Below the pieces are notes generated by a model that was not told the DNA's origin, ran no database searches, and worked only from the letters and a program-made list of their open reading frames with translations. From an uncultured Bacteroidales bacterium (GTDB taxonomy: Bacteria; Bacteroidota; Bacteroidia; Bacteroidales; Paludibacteraceae), in NCBI GenBank assembly GCA_949282265.1, contig CASDOZ010000003.1, positions 104,422 through 168,421 of the forward strand: a DNA stretch of 64,000 nt, in the 5' to 3' direction. Within the stretch, counting starts at the first letter, position 1. Every line of letters begins with the position of its first letter. This document shows positions 30,246 to 39,154 of this stretch, one piece after another. Both the position numbers and the translations under genes were made by a program.

Positions 30246-31937
30246 TCAAACTTCCGTATATTTCCGTGCCTGCTGCAAAGCGATATTGATATGGCTGCAC
30301 ACATTTTCATCGCCAAGCAAATCAATCAAACCGGCTTTCAAGAGTGTAGAATGTACGTGCGGATTAACACCCGACAAGATGACACGGATACCTGCCTTCT
30401 GCGACTGCAAACACAAGTTTTCCAAGTTATGAATGCCCGTGCTGTCAATAAACGCGACTTTCCGCATACGGATAATCCGCACTTTGGGCGCATCAGCGAC
30501 AGCCTTCATGATTTCATCAAACTTGTTGGCAATGCCGAAAAAGTAAGGCCCGTCAATTTCATAGACTTCCACACCCTGCGGAATCAGGAGTTTCTCCTCG
30601 TGAATGGCCACATCCAGGTTTTCCGCCGGGTCTATTTCATCGTGGAACGAGCGGATAACCGTCGTTTCGTTGGTGCGTTTCAGGAAGAGCACGATGGCCA
30701 GCAACAACCCTATCTCGATGGCTATGGTCAAATCGAATACGACCGTCAGGAAAAACGTAACCAGCAGCACGGCAAAATCGGATTTCGGGTTCTTGGCCAA
30801 AGACACGAACGACCGCCAACCACTCATGTTATAAGCCACAACAACCAACACGCCGGCCAAGCAAGGCATGGGAATATAGCCCACCAACGGCCCGAGCAAA
30901 AGCAGAATCAGCAACAACACCACCGCGTGAACCAGTCCGGCCACCGGCGTGCGCCCTCCGTTGTTGATATTGGTCATGGTTCGCGCTATGGCTCCTGTGG
31001 CCGGAATGCCGCCAAAAAACGGGCTGACGATATTGGCAACGCCCTGCCCTATCAATTCCGTGTTGGAGTCATGCTTGTCGCCGATGGCACCATCGGCCAC
31101 CATGGCCGACAACAGCGACTCTATCGCACCGAGCATGGCAATGGTGAAGGCTGCCGGAAACAACGTGCGCAACAAATCGACAAAATTCTGCCCTTCGGCC
31201 AATTGCAATGCCGGAAGTTTTGGGGCGGGAATACCCTTCGGCAAGGCATACAAATCGCCAATGGTCGTAATGGAGCCAACATGCGCATAGGTTTCCAGCA
31301 CCCAGCCCAAAACGGTCATAACCAAAATGGCAACCAACGAACCGGGGATTTTCTTGGATACTTTGGGCGTGTAAACAATTATCAGCACGCTTGCCACGCC
31401 AATGCCCAATGCCCACCAGTTTATATGTGAAAAGTTCTGGAAATAGCAAATCCACTTGTCGATGAAATTCGCCGGCACATCCGTTATGCCCAAACCGAAC
31501 AAATCGTTGATTTGGGACGAAAAAATCGTCAGGGCAATACCGCCCGTAAAGCCGACAATCACCGGATAGGGTACAAACTTAATCACGTTTCCGAGCTTGA
31601 AAACGCCCATCAGCACCAGCAAAATGCCGGCCATGACCGTCGCGACCATCAGGCCGCCCAGACCGAATTCCTGGATAATGCCATAAATAATCACGATAAA
31701 TGCTCCCGTCGGGCCGCCGATTTGCACACGGGAACCGCCCAACAAAGAAATAATGAATCCGGCAACGACAGCGGTTATCAGTCCTTCTGCCGGGCCGACG
31801 CCGGATGCAATGCCGAAAGCAATCGCCAAAGGCAGGGCCACAATGCCGACAATGATACCGGCCATCAAATCAGTAGAAAACTGTGCCTTGGAATAGTCTT
31901 TCAGGCAACTGAATAGTTTTGGTTGAAACATAGTCAA
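30246..31937 (-). CDS. SulP family anion transporter with STAS domain
   Basis: A 563-residue inner-membrane protein of the SLC26/SulP family, which transports sulfate, bicarbonate or other anions. The N-terminal ~400 residues hold the hydrophobic segments, with the family block DLMAGIIVGIVALPLAIAFGIASG and GGSRVQIGGPTGAF. The C-terminal ~130 residues are a STAS domain with VAFIDSTGIHNLENL. The start may be 31937 or 31931 (MTM or MFQ). A TAnnTTTG box lies about 70 bp upstream. Substrate cannot be assigned from sequence; no sulfur or carbonic anhydrase gene is adjacent. Confidence 0.93.
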   Translation of the reverse strand: MTMFQPKLFSCLKDYSKAQFSTDLMAGIIVGIVALPLAIAFGIASGVGPAEGLITAVVAGFIISLLGGSRVQIGGPTGAFIVIIYGIIQEFGLGGLMVATVMAGILLVLMGVFKLGNVIKFVPYPVIVGFTGGIALTIFSSQINDLFGLGITDVPANFIDKWICYFQNFSHINWWALGIGVASVLIIVYTPKVSKKIPGSLVAILVMTVLGWVLETYAHVGSITTIGDLYALPKGIPAPKLPALQLAEGQNFVDLLRTLFPAAFTIAMLGAIESLLSAMVADGAIGDKHDSNTELIGQGVANIVSPFFGGIPATGAIARTMTNINNGGRTPVAGLVHAVVLLLILLLLGPLVGYIPMPCLAGVLVVVAYNMSGWRSFVSLAKNPKSDFAVLLVTFFLTVVFDLTIAIEIGLLLAIVLFLKRTNETTVIRSFHDEIDPAENLDVAIHEEKLLIPQGVEVYEIDGPYFFGIANKFDEIMKAVADAPKVRIIRMRKVAFIDSTGIHNLENLCLQSQKAGIRVILSGVNPHVHSTLLKAGLIDLLGDENVCSHINIALQQARKYTEV

Positions 31938-32006
31938 AAATTATAAAAATCCATATCTTGCAAGCCCGCGAAAAGAAACTTGCTTACGTTTTGTCAAAAT
32001 CGGGCG

Positions 32007-32014
32007 CAAAGGTA
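32007..32014 (-). promoter_or_regulatory. TAnnTTTG promoter element of the SulP gene
   Basis: The complement reads TACCTTTG, 69 bp before the 31937 start. The divergent 31938-32295 interval carries this and the promoter of the small barrel gene, and no other gene. Confidence 0.68.
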
Positions 32015-32265
32015 CGGCTTTTTTCAAAAAAAATAAGCCACATAAAGGTTGTAAAAGCCAGTTATCCGCACAGATTTTCCAAAAAAAGAGAAAGGTACAT
32101 ACCCGCGCAAAACGGCATCCTATGTACAATTCGGATTTGTTGCCACAAGCATACAAAATTTGACTAAAATGCAGGATAGGACAACCGAGAGTTAAACTTT
32201 TTGTAAAATTTACATGGCATCGTCCTATTTTACCGGAAGACGGAACTAAATCCCGAAGTTTTTAC

Positions 32266-32273
32266 TAATTTTG
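32266..32273 (+). promoter_or_regulatory. TAnnTTTG promoter element of the small barrel gene
   Basis: TAATTTTG, 22 bp before the ATG at 32296. Confidence 0.65.
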
Positions 32274-32295
32274 CCGGACTGTTGAATTAAATTTT

Positions 32296-32775
32296 ATGAC
32301 AATGAAAAAGGTTTTGTTTGTTATGGCTGCCGTCTTGTGTGTGGCAGTCAGTACAGTAAACGCGCAACCCCGCGCAATCGGTGGACGCTTGGGTTATGGT
32401 GCAGAAGTATCCTACCAGCATTCGTTGGGAGCCTCCAACATGCTGGAAGTGGATTTCGGTTTCCCCGCATTTTACGGATTGGAAGCTGCCGTAACGTATG
32501 ACTGGCTTTTCCCGATCAATTCGTGGCAGGAACAAGGCAGCTGGAACTGGTATGCCGGTGTCGGTGCCGGAGGCGGCATGTATGGTTTCAACCATGTTAC
32601 GGGTTATGCTGGCGTTGCCGGCCGCCTCGGAATCGAATACAACTTCTGGTTCCCGTTGAACCTGTCGCTTGACTGGCGTCCAGTAATAGGCCCATCGTTC
32701 AGCGATAAAGTTCGCTTTAACGGCTGGGGGTTGTGGCAAGGCGGTATCGCCTTGGGTATCCGTTACCAATTCTGA
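32296..32775 (+). CDS. Small predicted outer-membrane beta-barrel protein
   Basis: A 159-residue protein with a signal peptide (to about VNAQ). The mature part alternates polar and aromatic/hydrophobic residues with glycine-rich turns (GGRLGYGAEVSYQ; WNWYAGVGAGGGMYGF; GLWQGGIALGIRYQF) and ends in an aromatic Phe, as for a small 8-strand outer-membrane barrel. No specific family or function is recognisable. Met3 (32302) is an alternative start. It is flanked by its own promoter and a terminator, so it is a single-gene unit. Confidence 0.78.
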   Translation: MTMKKVLFVMAAVLCVAVSTVNAQPRAIGGRLGYGAEVSYQHSLGASNMLEVDFGFPAFYGLEAAVTYDWLFPINSWQEQGSWNWYAGVGAGGGMYGFNHVTGYAGVAGRLGIEYNFWFPLNLSLDWRPVIGPSFSDKVRFNGWGLWQGGIALGIRYQF

Positions 32776-32799
32776 TAATAACGGATTTTACTACAAACA

Positions 32800-32833
32800 A
32801 AAACGGCTGGTATGTTACATATCAGCCGTTTTC
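32800..32833. terminator. Bidirectional terminator
   Basis: Stem 32800-32813 with 32819-32832 (AAAACGGCTG... / ...CAGCCGTTTT). It serves the small barrel gene (+) and guaA (-), which converge here. Confidence 0.82.
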
Positions 32834-32861
32834 ATTAATTGTTTTAGCTTTCCGGGAAAAA

Positions 32862-34382
32862 TCATTCCCACTCAATAGTCGCAGGCGGCTTGGAACTGAT
32901 GTCATAAACAACACGGTTCACGCCTTTCACCTTGTTGATAATGTCGTTCGACACTTTCGCCAGGAACTCGTAAGGCAGTTGCGCCCAATCCGCCGTCATG
33001 GCATCGGTGCTGGTAACGGCACGCAGCGCAACGGCGTTTTCGTATGTGCGCTCATCGCCCATGACGCCGACCGAACGCACCGGCAACAGAATGACGCCCG
33101 CCTGCCATACGCGGTCGTACAAATTCCATTCGCGCAAAGCGGAAATGAAAATATCATCAGCTTCTTGCAGGATCTGGACTTTTTCCGGCGTGATTTCACC
33201 CAAAATGCGCACGGCAAGTCCCGGCCCGGGGAACGGCTGCCGTTTAATCAGCTGGGCCATCATGCCCAATTCACGGCCAACCTTGCGCACCTCGTCCTTA
33301 AACAACAGGCGCAACGGTTCACAAAGTTTCAAGTTCATCTTTTCCGGCAAGCCGCCCACATTGTGGTGTGACTTGATGGTCGTACCCGTAATGGAAAGCG
33401 ACTCAATAATATCAGGATAAATCGTTCCTTGCGCAAGCCATTTCACATCCTTGATTTGGCGCGCCGCTTCATCAAATACGTCAATAAATCCGGCACCGAT
33501 TATCTTGCGCTTGCGTTCCGGGTCAGACACACCGGCCAAGGCCTTATAAAATTTTTCGCTGGCATCCACACCTACAACATTCAGTCCCAAATGTTTGTAA
33601 GCATCCATAACGGAACGGAACTCGTTTTTGCGCAACAAGCCGTGATCTACAAAAATGCAGGTGAGGTTGTTGCCGATTGCCTTATGCAACAACACGGCCG
33701 CCACAGACGAATCAACGCCGCCGGACAAGCCAAGCACAACCTTGTCATTGCCCAACTGCTCTTTCAGCGCAGCCACCGTCGTGTCGATGAACGAAGCAGC
33801 CGACCAGTTTTTGGAACATCCGCAAATATTCAGGAAATTGTCCAAAAGCAACATGCCATCCAACGTGTGGAACACTTCCGGATGGAATTGCACGCCCCAC
33901 GTTTTTTCGCCCGCAACGCGGAATGCGGCAACTGGGACATCGGCCGTACTGGCAATTATCTTAAAATTCGATGGCAATTCCGTAATCGTATCGCCATGCG
34001 ACATCCAAATCTGTGAACCAGGGTTAATGCCGCTGAACAATTCGTCGGCCATGTCTATGGTTTCCAAGTTGGCACGGCCATACTCACGCGCAACGGCAGG
34101 CTCGACCTTGCCACCCGACGTATAGGCTATGAACTGCGCACCATAGCAAATGCCCAATACAGGCAATTTACCGCGGAAACGCGACAAATCGGTTTTGAAC
34201 GCGGCCGGATCATAAACCGAATAGGGACTGCCGGACAAAATCACTCCCTTGATACCATCAAGGTTTTCCGGAAACTTGTTGTAGGGCAGTATTTCACAAT
34301 ATTCGCTCAGCTCGCGGACACGACGGCCAATCAACTGCGTCGTTTGCGACCCGAAATCGAGGATAATAACTTTTTCCTGCAT
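32862..34382 (-). CDS. guaA: GMP synthase (glutamine-hydrolysing)
   Basis: A 506-residue cytoplasmic enzyme that converts XMP, glutamine and ATP to GMP, the last step of guanine nucleotide synthesis. The N-terminal class I glutamine amidotransferase domain has Cys79 in LGICYGAQ and the His-Glu pair in VQFHPEV. The ATP-pyrophosphatase domain has the P-loop LSGGVDSS, followed by the dimerisation domain with [11 protein letters not shown]. It ends in the conserved PPATIEWE. Length matches the family. A TAnnTTTG box lies 26 bp upstream of the start. Confidence 0.98.
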   Translation of the reverse strand: MQEKVIILDFGSQTTQLIGRRVRELSEYCEILPYNKFPENLDGIKGVILSGSPYSVYDPAAFKTDLSRFRGKLPVLGICYGAQFIAYTSGGKVEPAVAREYGRANLETIDMADELFSGINPGSQIWMSHGDTITELPSNFKIIASTADVPVAAFRVAGEKTWGVQFHPEVFHTLDGMLLLDNFLNICGCSKNWSAASFIDTTVAALKEQLGNDKVVLGLSGGVDSSVAAVLLHKAIGNNLTCIFVDHGLLRKNEFRSVMDAYKHLGLNVVGVDASEKFYKALAGVSDPERKRKIIGAGFIDVFDEAARQIKDVKWLAQGTIYPDIIESLSITGTTIKSHHNVGGLPEKMNLKLCEPLRLLFKDEVRKVGRELGMMAQLIKRQPFPGPGLAVRILGEITPEKVQILQEADDIFISALREWNLYDRVWQAGVILLPVRSVGVMGDERTYENAVALRAVTSTDAMTADWAQLPYEFLAKVSNDIINKVKGVNRVVYDISSKPPATIEWE

Positions 34383-34407
34383 AATTCAATTTTGAAAAAT
34401 GAAAGTG

Positions 34408-34415
34408 CAAATGTA
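34408..34415 (-). promoter_or_regulatory. TAnnTTTG promoter element of guaA
   Basis: The complement reads TACATTTG, 25 bp before the guaA ATG at 34382. Confidence 0.7.
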
Positions 34416-34515
34416 ATGAAAAAGAACGGCAAAACAAGCGGATAATGAAAAAGAAAAATGGATAGCCCCGGAATTTGGGACAATCCATTTCAAACATTTC
34501 CATTTGTCGTGTCGC

Positions 34516-34785
34516 TTATTCGCAATTGGAATCAGGAACGGCTTTGGATTTAATGGTGATAACGTCTTCTGAAACACCTATTGCTGTTAATTGGGCTTTC
34601 ACTTCCGCTTCTGCATCTTTCAATTCATTCTTTGTACAACGTTCATGTGAAGTAGCAGAAAATTCTTGCCCCATAACTTTATAAGTTACTGTGATTTCAT
34701 AACATCTCTGCACATCACCGCAAGATGAAAATGCCAAACCCACACATGCCAACACCGCCGCAAAAACCAGTTTTTTCATAATCAT
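34516..34785 (-). CDS. Small lipoprotein of unknown function
   Basis: An 89-residue protein with a lipoprotein signal (MKKLVFAAVLACVGLAF) and lipobox SSC followed by Gly-Asp. The mature part of about 68 residues has two further internal cysteines and a third near the C-terminus (VPDSNCE), which could form disulfides in the periplasm. No family is recognised. Start 34785 or the Met at 34779. A TATTTTTG box lies about 63 bp upstream. Confidence 0.65.
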   Translation of the reverse strand: MIMKKLVFAAVLACVGLAFSSCGDVQRCYEITVTYKVMGQEFSATSHERCTKNELKDAEAEVKAQLTAIGVSEDVITIKSKAVPDSNCE

Positions 34786-34847
34786 ATTCTTTTTAATCTA
34801 TCCCTACTCTTTTTCGGATTTTCAGGTTTCTCCATCCATCTGGTTTG

Positions 34848-34855
34848 CAAAAATA
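34848..34855 (-). promoter_or_regulatory. Candidate promoter element of the small lipoprotein gene
   Basis: The complement reads TATTTTTG, which fits TAnnTTTG, 63 bp before the start at 34785. Confidence 0.45.
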
Positions 34856-34993
34856 ACTTCTTTTTTAGATTCAAACAATAGAGGCAACAAATTCCTTCAC
34901 GACGCGCACTTGCACACAATTGACATTTCGTATCCCTAAAAGCAATATCAAGTGTTATTTGTCTTAAAGTTTCGTCGTTTTGCAATTATTTTG

Positions 34994-35001
34994 TAACTTT
35001 G
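34994..35001 (+). promoter_or_regulatory. TAnnTTTG promoter element of the nfnAB-like gene
   Basis: TAACTTTG, 39 bp before the ATG at 35041. Confidence 0.7.
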
Positions 35002-35040
35002 CACGTCATATTTCAAATAAAATCATAATCTCACAAAAAG

Positions 35041-37326
35041 ATGAATAAAGTTGTCAGCAAAGAATATTTTTCTGCAAATGTTGTAAAACTTGAAGTAGAA
35101 GCACCTCTTATTGCCCGTTCGCGCAAAGCAGGCCATTTTGTAATTGTCAAAGTTGGCGAAAAAGGCGAACGTGTACCTCTGACCATTGCCTCAGCCAATA
35201 CGGAAAAAGGCACCATCACTATCGTCATTCAGAAAATAGGCGTCTCATCCGCCAAGATATGCAATCTGGAAGTCGGAGACTATATCACGGATGTTGTCGG
35301 ACCGTTGGGCAAAGCCACGCACATAGACAAATTCGGGACCGTCGTATGCGCTTGCGGAGGAGTAGGCGCCGCACCGATGCTGCCCATAGCCGAAGCACTC
35401 AAAAAAGCCGGAAACCGTGTTGTTACAGTGCTGGCGGCACGTACCAAAGAACTGATTATCCTGGAAAAACAGCTTGCTGCCGTTTCCGACGAAGTGATTA
35501 TCATGACCGACGACGGCTCATACGGCCAGAAAGGACTGGTTACACAAGGCGTGGAAGAAGTCATCAAGCGCGAAAAAGTGGACAAGTGCATCACCATCGG
35601 GCCGGCCATCATGATGAAATTCGTGGCACAGCTCACGAAAAAATACAATATCCCGACGGAAGCCTCGCTCAACACCATCATGGTGGACGGGACGGGCATG
35701 TGCGGCGCATGTCGTATCACCGTAGGCGGCAAGACCAAGTTCGTATGCGTGGACGGGCCCGAATTCGACGCGCACCAGGTCGATTTTGACGAAATGCTGC
35801 TGCGCCTGGGCGGCTACAAGGAAGAAGAAAAAGAAGCCATCCAGCACTGCAAGGAAAAAGAAAACGGCGCCTGCACCGGCCGCGATGCCGAATGGCGCGC
35901 CGAATTGCGCAAATCCATGAAACCAAAGGAGCGCACGGAAATTGAGCGCGTCAAAATGAACGAGCTGGATCCGGCTTACCGCATCACGACCTTTACGGAG
36001 GAAGTGAACTGCGGCTTGACCCGCGAACAGGCTTTGCTGGAAGCCAAACGCTGCCTGGATTGCGCCAACCCGAGTTGTATGCAAGGTTGCCCAGTAGGCA
36101 TCAACATACCGGAATTTGTAAAAAACGTGGAGCGCGGCGAGTTTCTGGAAGCTGCCCGCGTTATCAAGCAAAGTTCCACGCTGCCGGCCGTATGCGGCCG
36201 CGTCTGCCCGCAGGAAAAACAGTGCGAAAGCAAATGTATCCATCTGAAAATGGGCAAACCTGCCGTCGCCATTGGCTACTTGGAACGTTTTGTAGCCGAT
36301 TATGAACGTGAAAGCGGACACATGTCCATACCGGAAACAGCACCGGCCAACGGCATCAAAATAGCCGTAGTCGGTTCTGGTCCTGCCGGACTTGCATTTG
36401 CCGGCGACATGGCGAAAGCCGGCTATGATGTAACGGTGTTCGAAGCCTTGCACGAAATAGGCGGCGTTCTCAAATACGGCATACCGGAATTCCGTTTGCC
36501 GAACAAAATAGTGGATGTGGAAATCCAGAATCTGGAAAAAATGGGTGTCCATTTCGAAAAAGATACAATTATCGGGAAAACCATTACCGTACAGCAACTG
36601 GAAGAATACGGTTTCAAAGGAATATTCGTAGGTAGCGGCGCCGGACTTCCACGCTTCATGAACATCAAGGGCGAGAACCTGATCGGCGTTATGAGCAGTA
36701 ACGAATACCTGACCCGTGTAAACCTGATGGATGCGGCCAATCCGGATGCCGACACCCCGATACTACGTGGCAAGAACGTGGCAGTCATCGGAGGCGGAAA
36801 CACAGCCATGGACTCGGTACGAACAGCACGGCGGTTAGGTGCGGAACATGCCATGATTGTTTACCGCCGCAGCGAACAGGAAATGCCCGCCCGTGTGGAA
36901 GAAGTAAAGCACGCCAAAGAAGAAGGCGTAGAATTCATGACCTTGCAAAACCCGATTGAGTACCTGCCTGATGAACATGGTCGCGTCAGCAAAATGCTGC
37001 TTCAGGTCATGGAACTGGGCGAACCGGACGAAAGCGGACGCCGCAGCCCGGTACCCGTGGAAGGAAAAACAAAGCTGGTCGATGTGGATTTGGTCATTGC
37101 CAGCGTGGGCGTATCGCCGAACCCGTTGATTCCAAACTCGGTAAACGGGCTTGACATCAGCAAGCGGGGCACTATCGTGGTAAATGAGGAAACCATGCAA
37201 AGCTCTATTCCTGCCATTTTTGCCGGCGGCGACATTGTCAGGGGCGGCGCCACAGTCATTCTGGCCATGAGCGATGGCCGCAAAGCTGCCAAAGCCATGG
37301 ACGAATACCTGCAAAAGCAGGGCTGA
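35041..37326 (+). CDS. Fused NfnAB-like NADH-dependent NADP:ferredoxin oxidoreductase
   Basis: A 761-residue fusion. Residues about 1-280 are a ferredoxin-NADP reductase-like flavoprotein (DHOD-B electron-transfer or NfnA type). Its [2Fe-2S] site shows Asp216, Cys221, Cys224 and Cys236, the 3-Cys/1-Asp spacing of NfnA. Residues about 300-761 are a GltD/NfnB-type flavoprotein: Cys-rich DCANPSCMQGCPVG and CGRVCPQEKQCESKC for two [4Fe-4S] clusters, FAD site VVGSGPAGLAFAG, and NADPH site VIGGGNTAMDSVRTARR. NfnAB couples NADH, NADPH and ferredoxin by flavin-based electron bifurcation. It stands near the GOGAT genes but on the opposite strand, with its own promoter and terminator. It is often annotated as a glutamate synthase/dihydroorotate dehydrogenase fusion; the Nfn role is the better reading because the true gltD is at 39155. 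Confidence 0.88.
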   Translation: MNKVVSKEYFSANVVKLEVEAPLIARSRKAGHFVIVKVGEKGERVPLTIASANTEKGTITIVIQKIGVSSAKICNLEVGDYITDVVGPLGKATHIDKFGTVVCACGGVGAAPMLPIAEALKKAGNRVVTVLAARTKELIILEKQLAAVSDEVIIMTDDGSYGQKGLVTQGVEEVIKREKVDKCITIGPAIMMKFVAQLTKKYNIPTEASLNTIMVDGTGMCGACRITVGGKTKFVCVDGPEFDAHQVDFDEMLLRLGGYKEEEKEAIQHCKEKENGACTGRDAEWRAELRKSMKPKERTEIERVKMNELDPAYRITTFTEEVNCGLTREQALLEAKRCLDCANPSCMQGCPVGINIPEFVKNVERGEFLEAARVIKQSSTLPAVCGRVCPQEKQCESKCIHLKMGKPAVAIGYLERFVADYERESGHMSIPETAPANGIKIAVVGSGPAGLAFAGDMAKAGYDVTVFEALHEIGGVLKYGIPEFRLPNKIVDVEIQNLEKMGVHFEKDTIIGKTITVQQLEEYGFKGIFVGSGAGLPRFMNIKGENLIGVMSSNEYLTRVNLMDAANPDADTPILRGKNVAVIGGGNTAMDSVRTARRLGAEHAMIVYRRSEQEMPARVEEVKHAKEEGVEFMTLQNPIEYLPDEHGRVSKMLLQVMELGEPDESGRRSPVPVEGKTKLVDVDLVIASVGVSPNPLIPNSVNGLDISKRGTIVVNEETMQSSIPAIFAGGDIVRGGATVILAMSDGRKAAKAMDEYLQKQG

Positions 37327-37353
37327 TAAAACAAAGAATCCATTTTCATAATG

Positions 37354-37382
37354 CCGGCAGCCAACCACTGCCGGTTTTTTTA
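37354..37382 (+). terminator. Terminator of the nfnAB-like gene
   Basis: CCGGCAG / CTGCCGG stem (37354-37360 with 37368-37374) followed by a run of at least seven T. Confidence 0.85.
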
Positions 37383-37398
37383 CATCCACAAGAATCCG

Positions 37399-37432
37399 CA
37401 AAAAACAGGCGAAATTTCTACAACTTCGCCTG
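37399..37432 (-). terminator. Terminator of the glt-asnB operon
   Basis: CAGGCGAA (37406-37413) pairs with TTCGCCTG (37425-37432); on the minus strand the stem is followed by TTTTTTGC. It lies about 50 bp after the asnB stop. Confidence 0.75.
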
Positions 37433-37483
37433 CACCGCTACGAACAAATTCCGCAGCCTCTCCTCTTTATGCAACAAGAGTAA

Positions 37484-39148
37484 TCAATAACTTCGTTTGT
37501 GTACATTTTTCACCGCACGCCCCGACGGGTCATTCAGCTTGCGGAACGACTCATCCCATTCCAGAGCAGTAGCCGTGCTGCACGCCACCGAACGCTCCGA
37601 AGGAACTGTACGCGCCGCCACTGCCGACGGGAAATGCTCCTCGAAAATGCTGCGGTAAAAATACTCCTCCTTGTTCATGGGCGGATTAATGGGGAAACGT
37701 TCGGCAGCGTGTGCCATTTCCTCATCTGAAACATGTTCTGCGGTGATTTGTTTCAACACATCAATCCAGCCATAACCCACGCCGTCAGAAAACTGCTCCT
37801 TTTGCCGCCAGACAATGCTTTCAGGCAACATATCCTCAAATGCCTTGCGCAAAATCCACTTTTCAATGCGGCCATCTTTGGCCATCTTCATTTCCGGGTT
37901 CAAGCGCATGGCCACATCCATAAACTGTTTGTCAAGGAAAGGGACACGTCCCTCCACGCCCCAAGCGGACAAGGCTTTGTTGGCACGTAGGCAATCGTAC
38001 AAATACAGTTTGCCGATTTTGCGCACGCATTCTTCATGGAACGCCCGCGCATTGGGGGCTTTGTGGAAATAAAGGTAGCCTCCGAAAATTTCATCCGCAC
38101 CTTCGCCGGAAAGTACCATTTTGATACCCATCGATTTTATGACACGTGCCAGCAAATACATGGGCGTCGAAGCACGGACAGTCGTAACATCATATGTCTC
38201 AATATAATAAATCACATCGCGCAAGGCATCCAGCCCTTCTTGGATCGTGAAATGGATTTCGTGGTGGACAGTACCGATATGTCCGGCAACCTCGCGGGCG
38301 GCTGCCAAATCGGGCGAACCTTCCAGACCGACGGCAAACGAATGTAGTTGCGGCCACCACGCATCACCGACATTATCGGTCTCTACACGTTTGGCGGCAT
38401 AACATTTGGCTATGGCAGAAACTACGGACGAGTCCAAACCGCCGGACAACAATACCCCATAGGGCACATCGCTCATCAATTGCCGGTGAACCGCATCGCA
38501 CAAAGCATTTCGCAATTCCTGTATATCCGCACCATTGTCCTTAACGGCATCGAATTGCTCCCAGTCGCGCTTGTACCATCTGACTAACCTGCCGGTCGCA
38601 CTATCATAATAATGGCCGGGCAAGAAAGGCGTGTAATCGGTACAATACCCTTCAAGTGCCTTCAATTCGGATGCCACATAAACACGTCCCCCGCTGTCCG
38701 TGCCCATATACAGCGGAATCACACCAATGGAATCGCGCGCAATCAGGAAGCGATCCTGCTCCTCGTCATAAAGCGCAAAAGCGAAAATCCCGCTCAAATC
38801 TTCCAAAAAAGAGATGCCTTTTTTCTGATACAACGCCAAAATCACCTCGCAATCCGAACCTGTCCGAAACGGGTAATCCCGGCAAATACCGGTACGCAAC
38901 TCGCGATGATTATAAATTTCACCATTTACGGAAAGAACCAATTTCCCATCCGGGCTTTTCAATGGTTGCCCGCCCGATGCCGGATCAACGATAGACAGAC
39001 GCTCATGCGCCAAAATAGCTGTCCGGCCGACATAGATGCCCGACCAGTCCGGCCCGCGGTGGCGGATACGTTTAGACATTTGCAGCACCTGAGGCCGCAA
39101 TTGTTCCGGGTTCGATTGTATATTGAATATTCCTATAATTCCACACAT
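37484..39148 (-). CDS. asnB: Asparagine synthase B (glutamine-hydrolysing)
   Basis: A 554-residue cytoplasmic enzyme that makes asparagine from aspartate, glutamine and ATP. It begins MCGIIGIF, so Cys2 becomes the N-terminal nucleophile of the class II glutaminase domain (about 2-205, with NGEIYNHREL and SDCEVILALY). The synthetase domain follows with the PP-loop LLSGGLDSSVVSAIA and LSGEGADEIFGGY. The length matches E. coli AsnB. It is the last gene of the operon after gltD (6-bp gap), so asparagine synthesis is tied to the glutamine/glutamate genes. Confidence 0.96.
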   Translation of the reverse strand: MCGIIGIFNIQSNPEQLRPQVLQMSKRIRHRGPDWSGIYVGRTAILAHERLSIVDPASGGQPLKSPDGKLVLSVNGEIYNHRELRTGICRDYPFRTGSDCEVILALYQKKGISFLEDLSGIFAFALYDEEQDRFLIARDSIGVIPLYMGTDSGGRVYVASELKALEGYCTDYTPFLPGHYYDSATGRLVRWYKRDWEQFDAVKDNGADIQELRNALCDAVHRQLMSDVPYGVLLSGGLDSSVVSAIAKCYAAKRVETDNVGDAWWPQLHSFAVGLEGSPDLAAAREVAGHIGTVHHEIHFTIQEGLDALRDVIYYIETYDVTTVRASTPMYLLARVIKSMGIKMVLSGEGADEIFGGYLYFHKAPNARAFHEECVRKIGKLYLYDCLRANKALSAWGVEGRVPFLDKQFMDVAMRLNPEMKMAKDGRIEKWILRKAFEDMLPESIVWRQKEQFSDGVGYGWIDVLKQITAEHVSDEEMAHAAERFPINPPMNKEEYFYRSIFEEHFPSAVAARTVPSERSVACSTATALEWDESFRKLNDPSGRAVKNVHKRSY

Positions 39149-39154
39149 GGCACT

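Noticed and set aside
34782-34985. 67-codon minus-strand open frame upstream of the small lipoprotein
   Set aside because: It has several cysteines, but it spans the promoter region of the lipoprotein gene and has no recognisable family or initiation signal.
35518-36597. 359-codon minus-strand open frame
   Set aside because: It is antisense to the NfnAB-like gene and has the Phe/Ala/His-rich character of a shadow frame.
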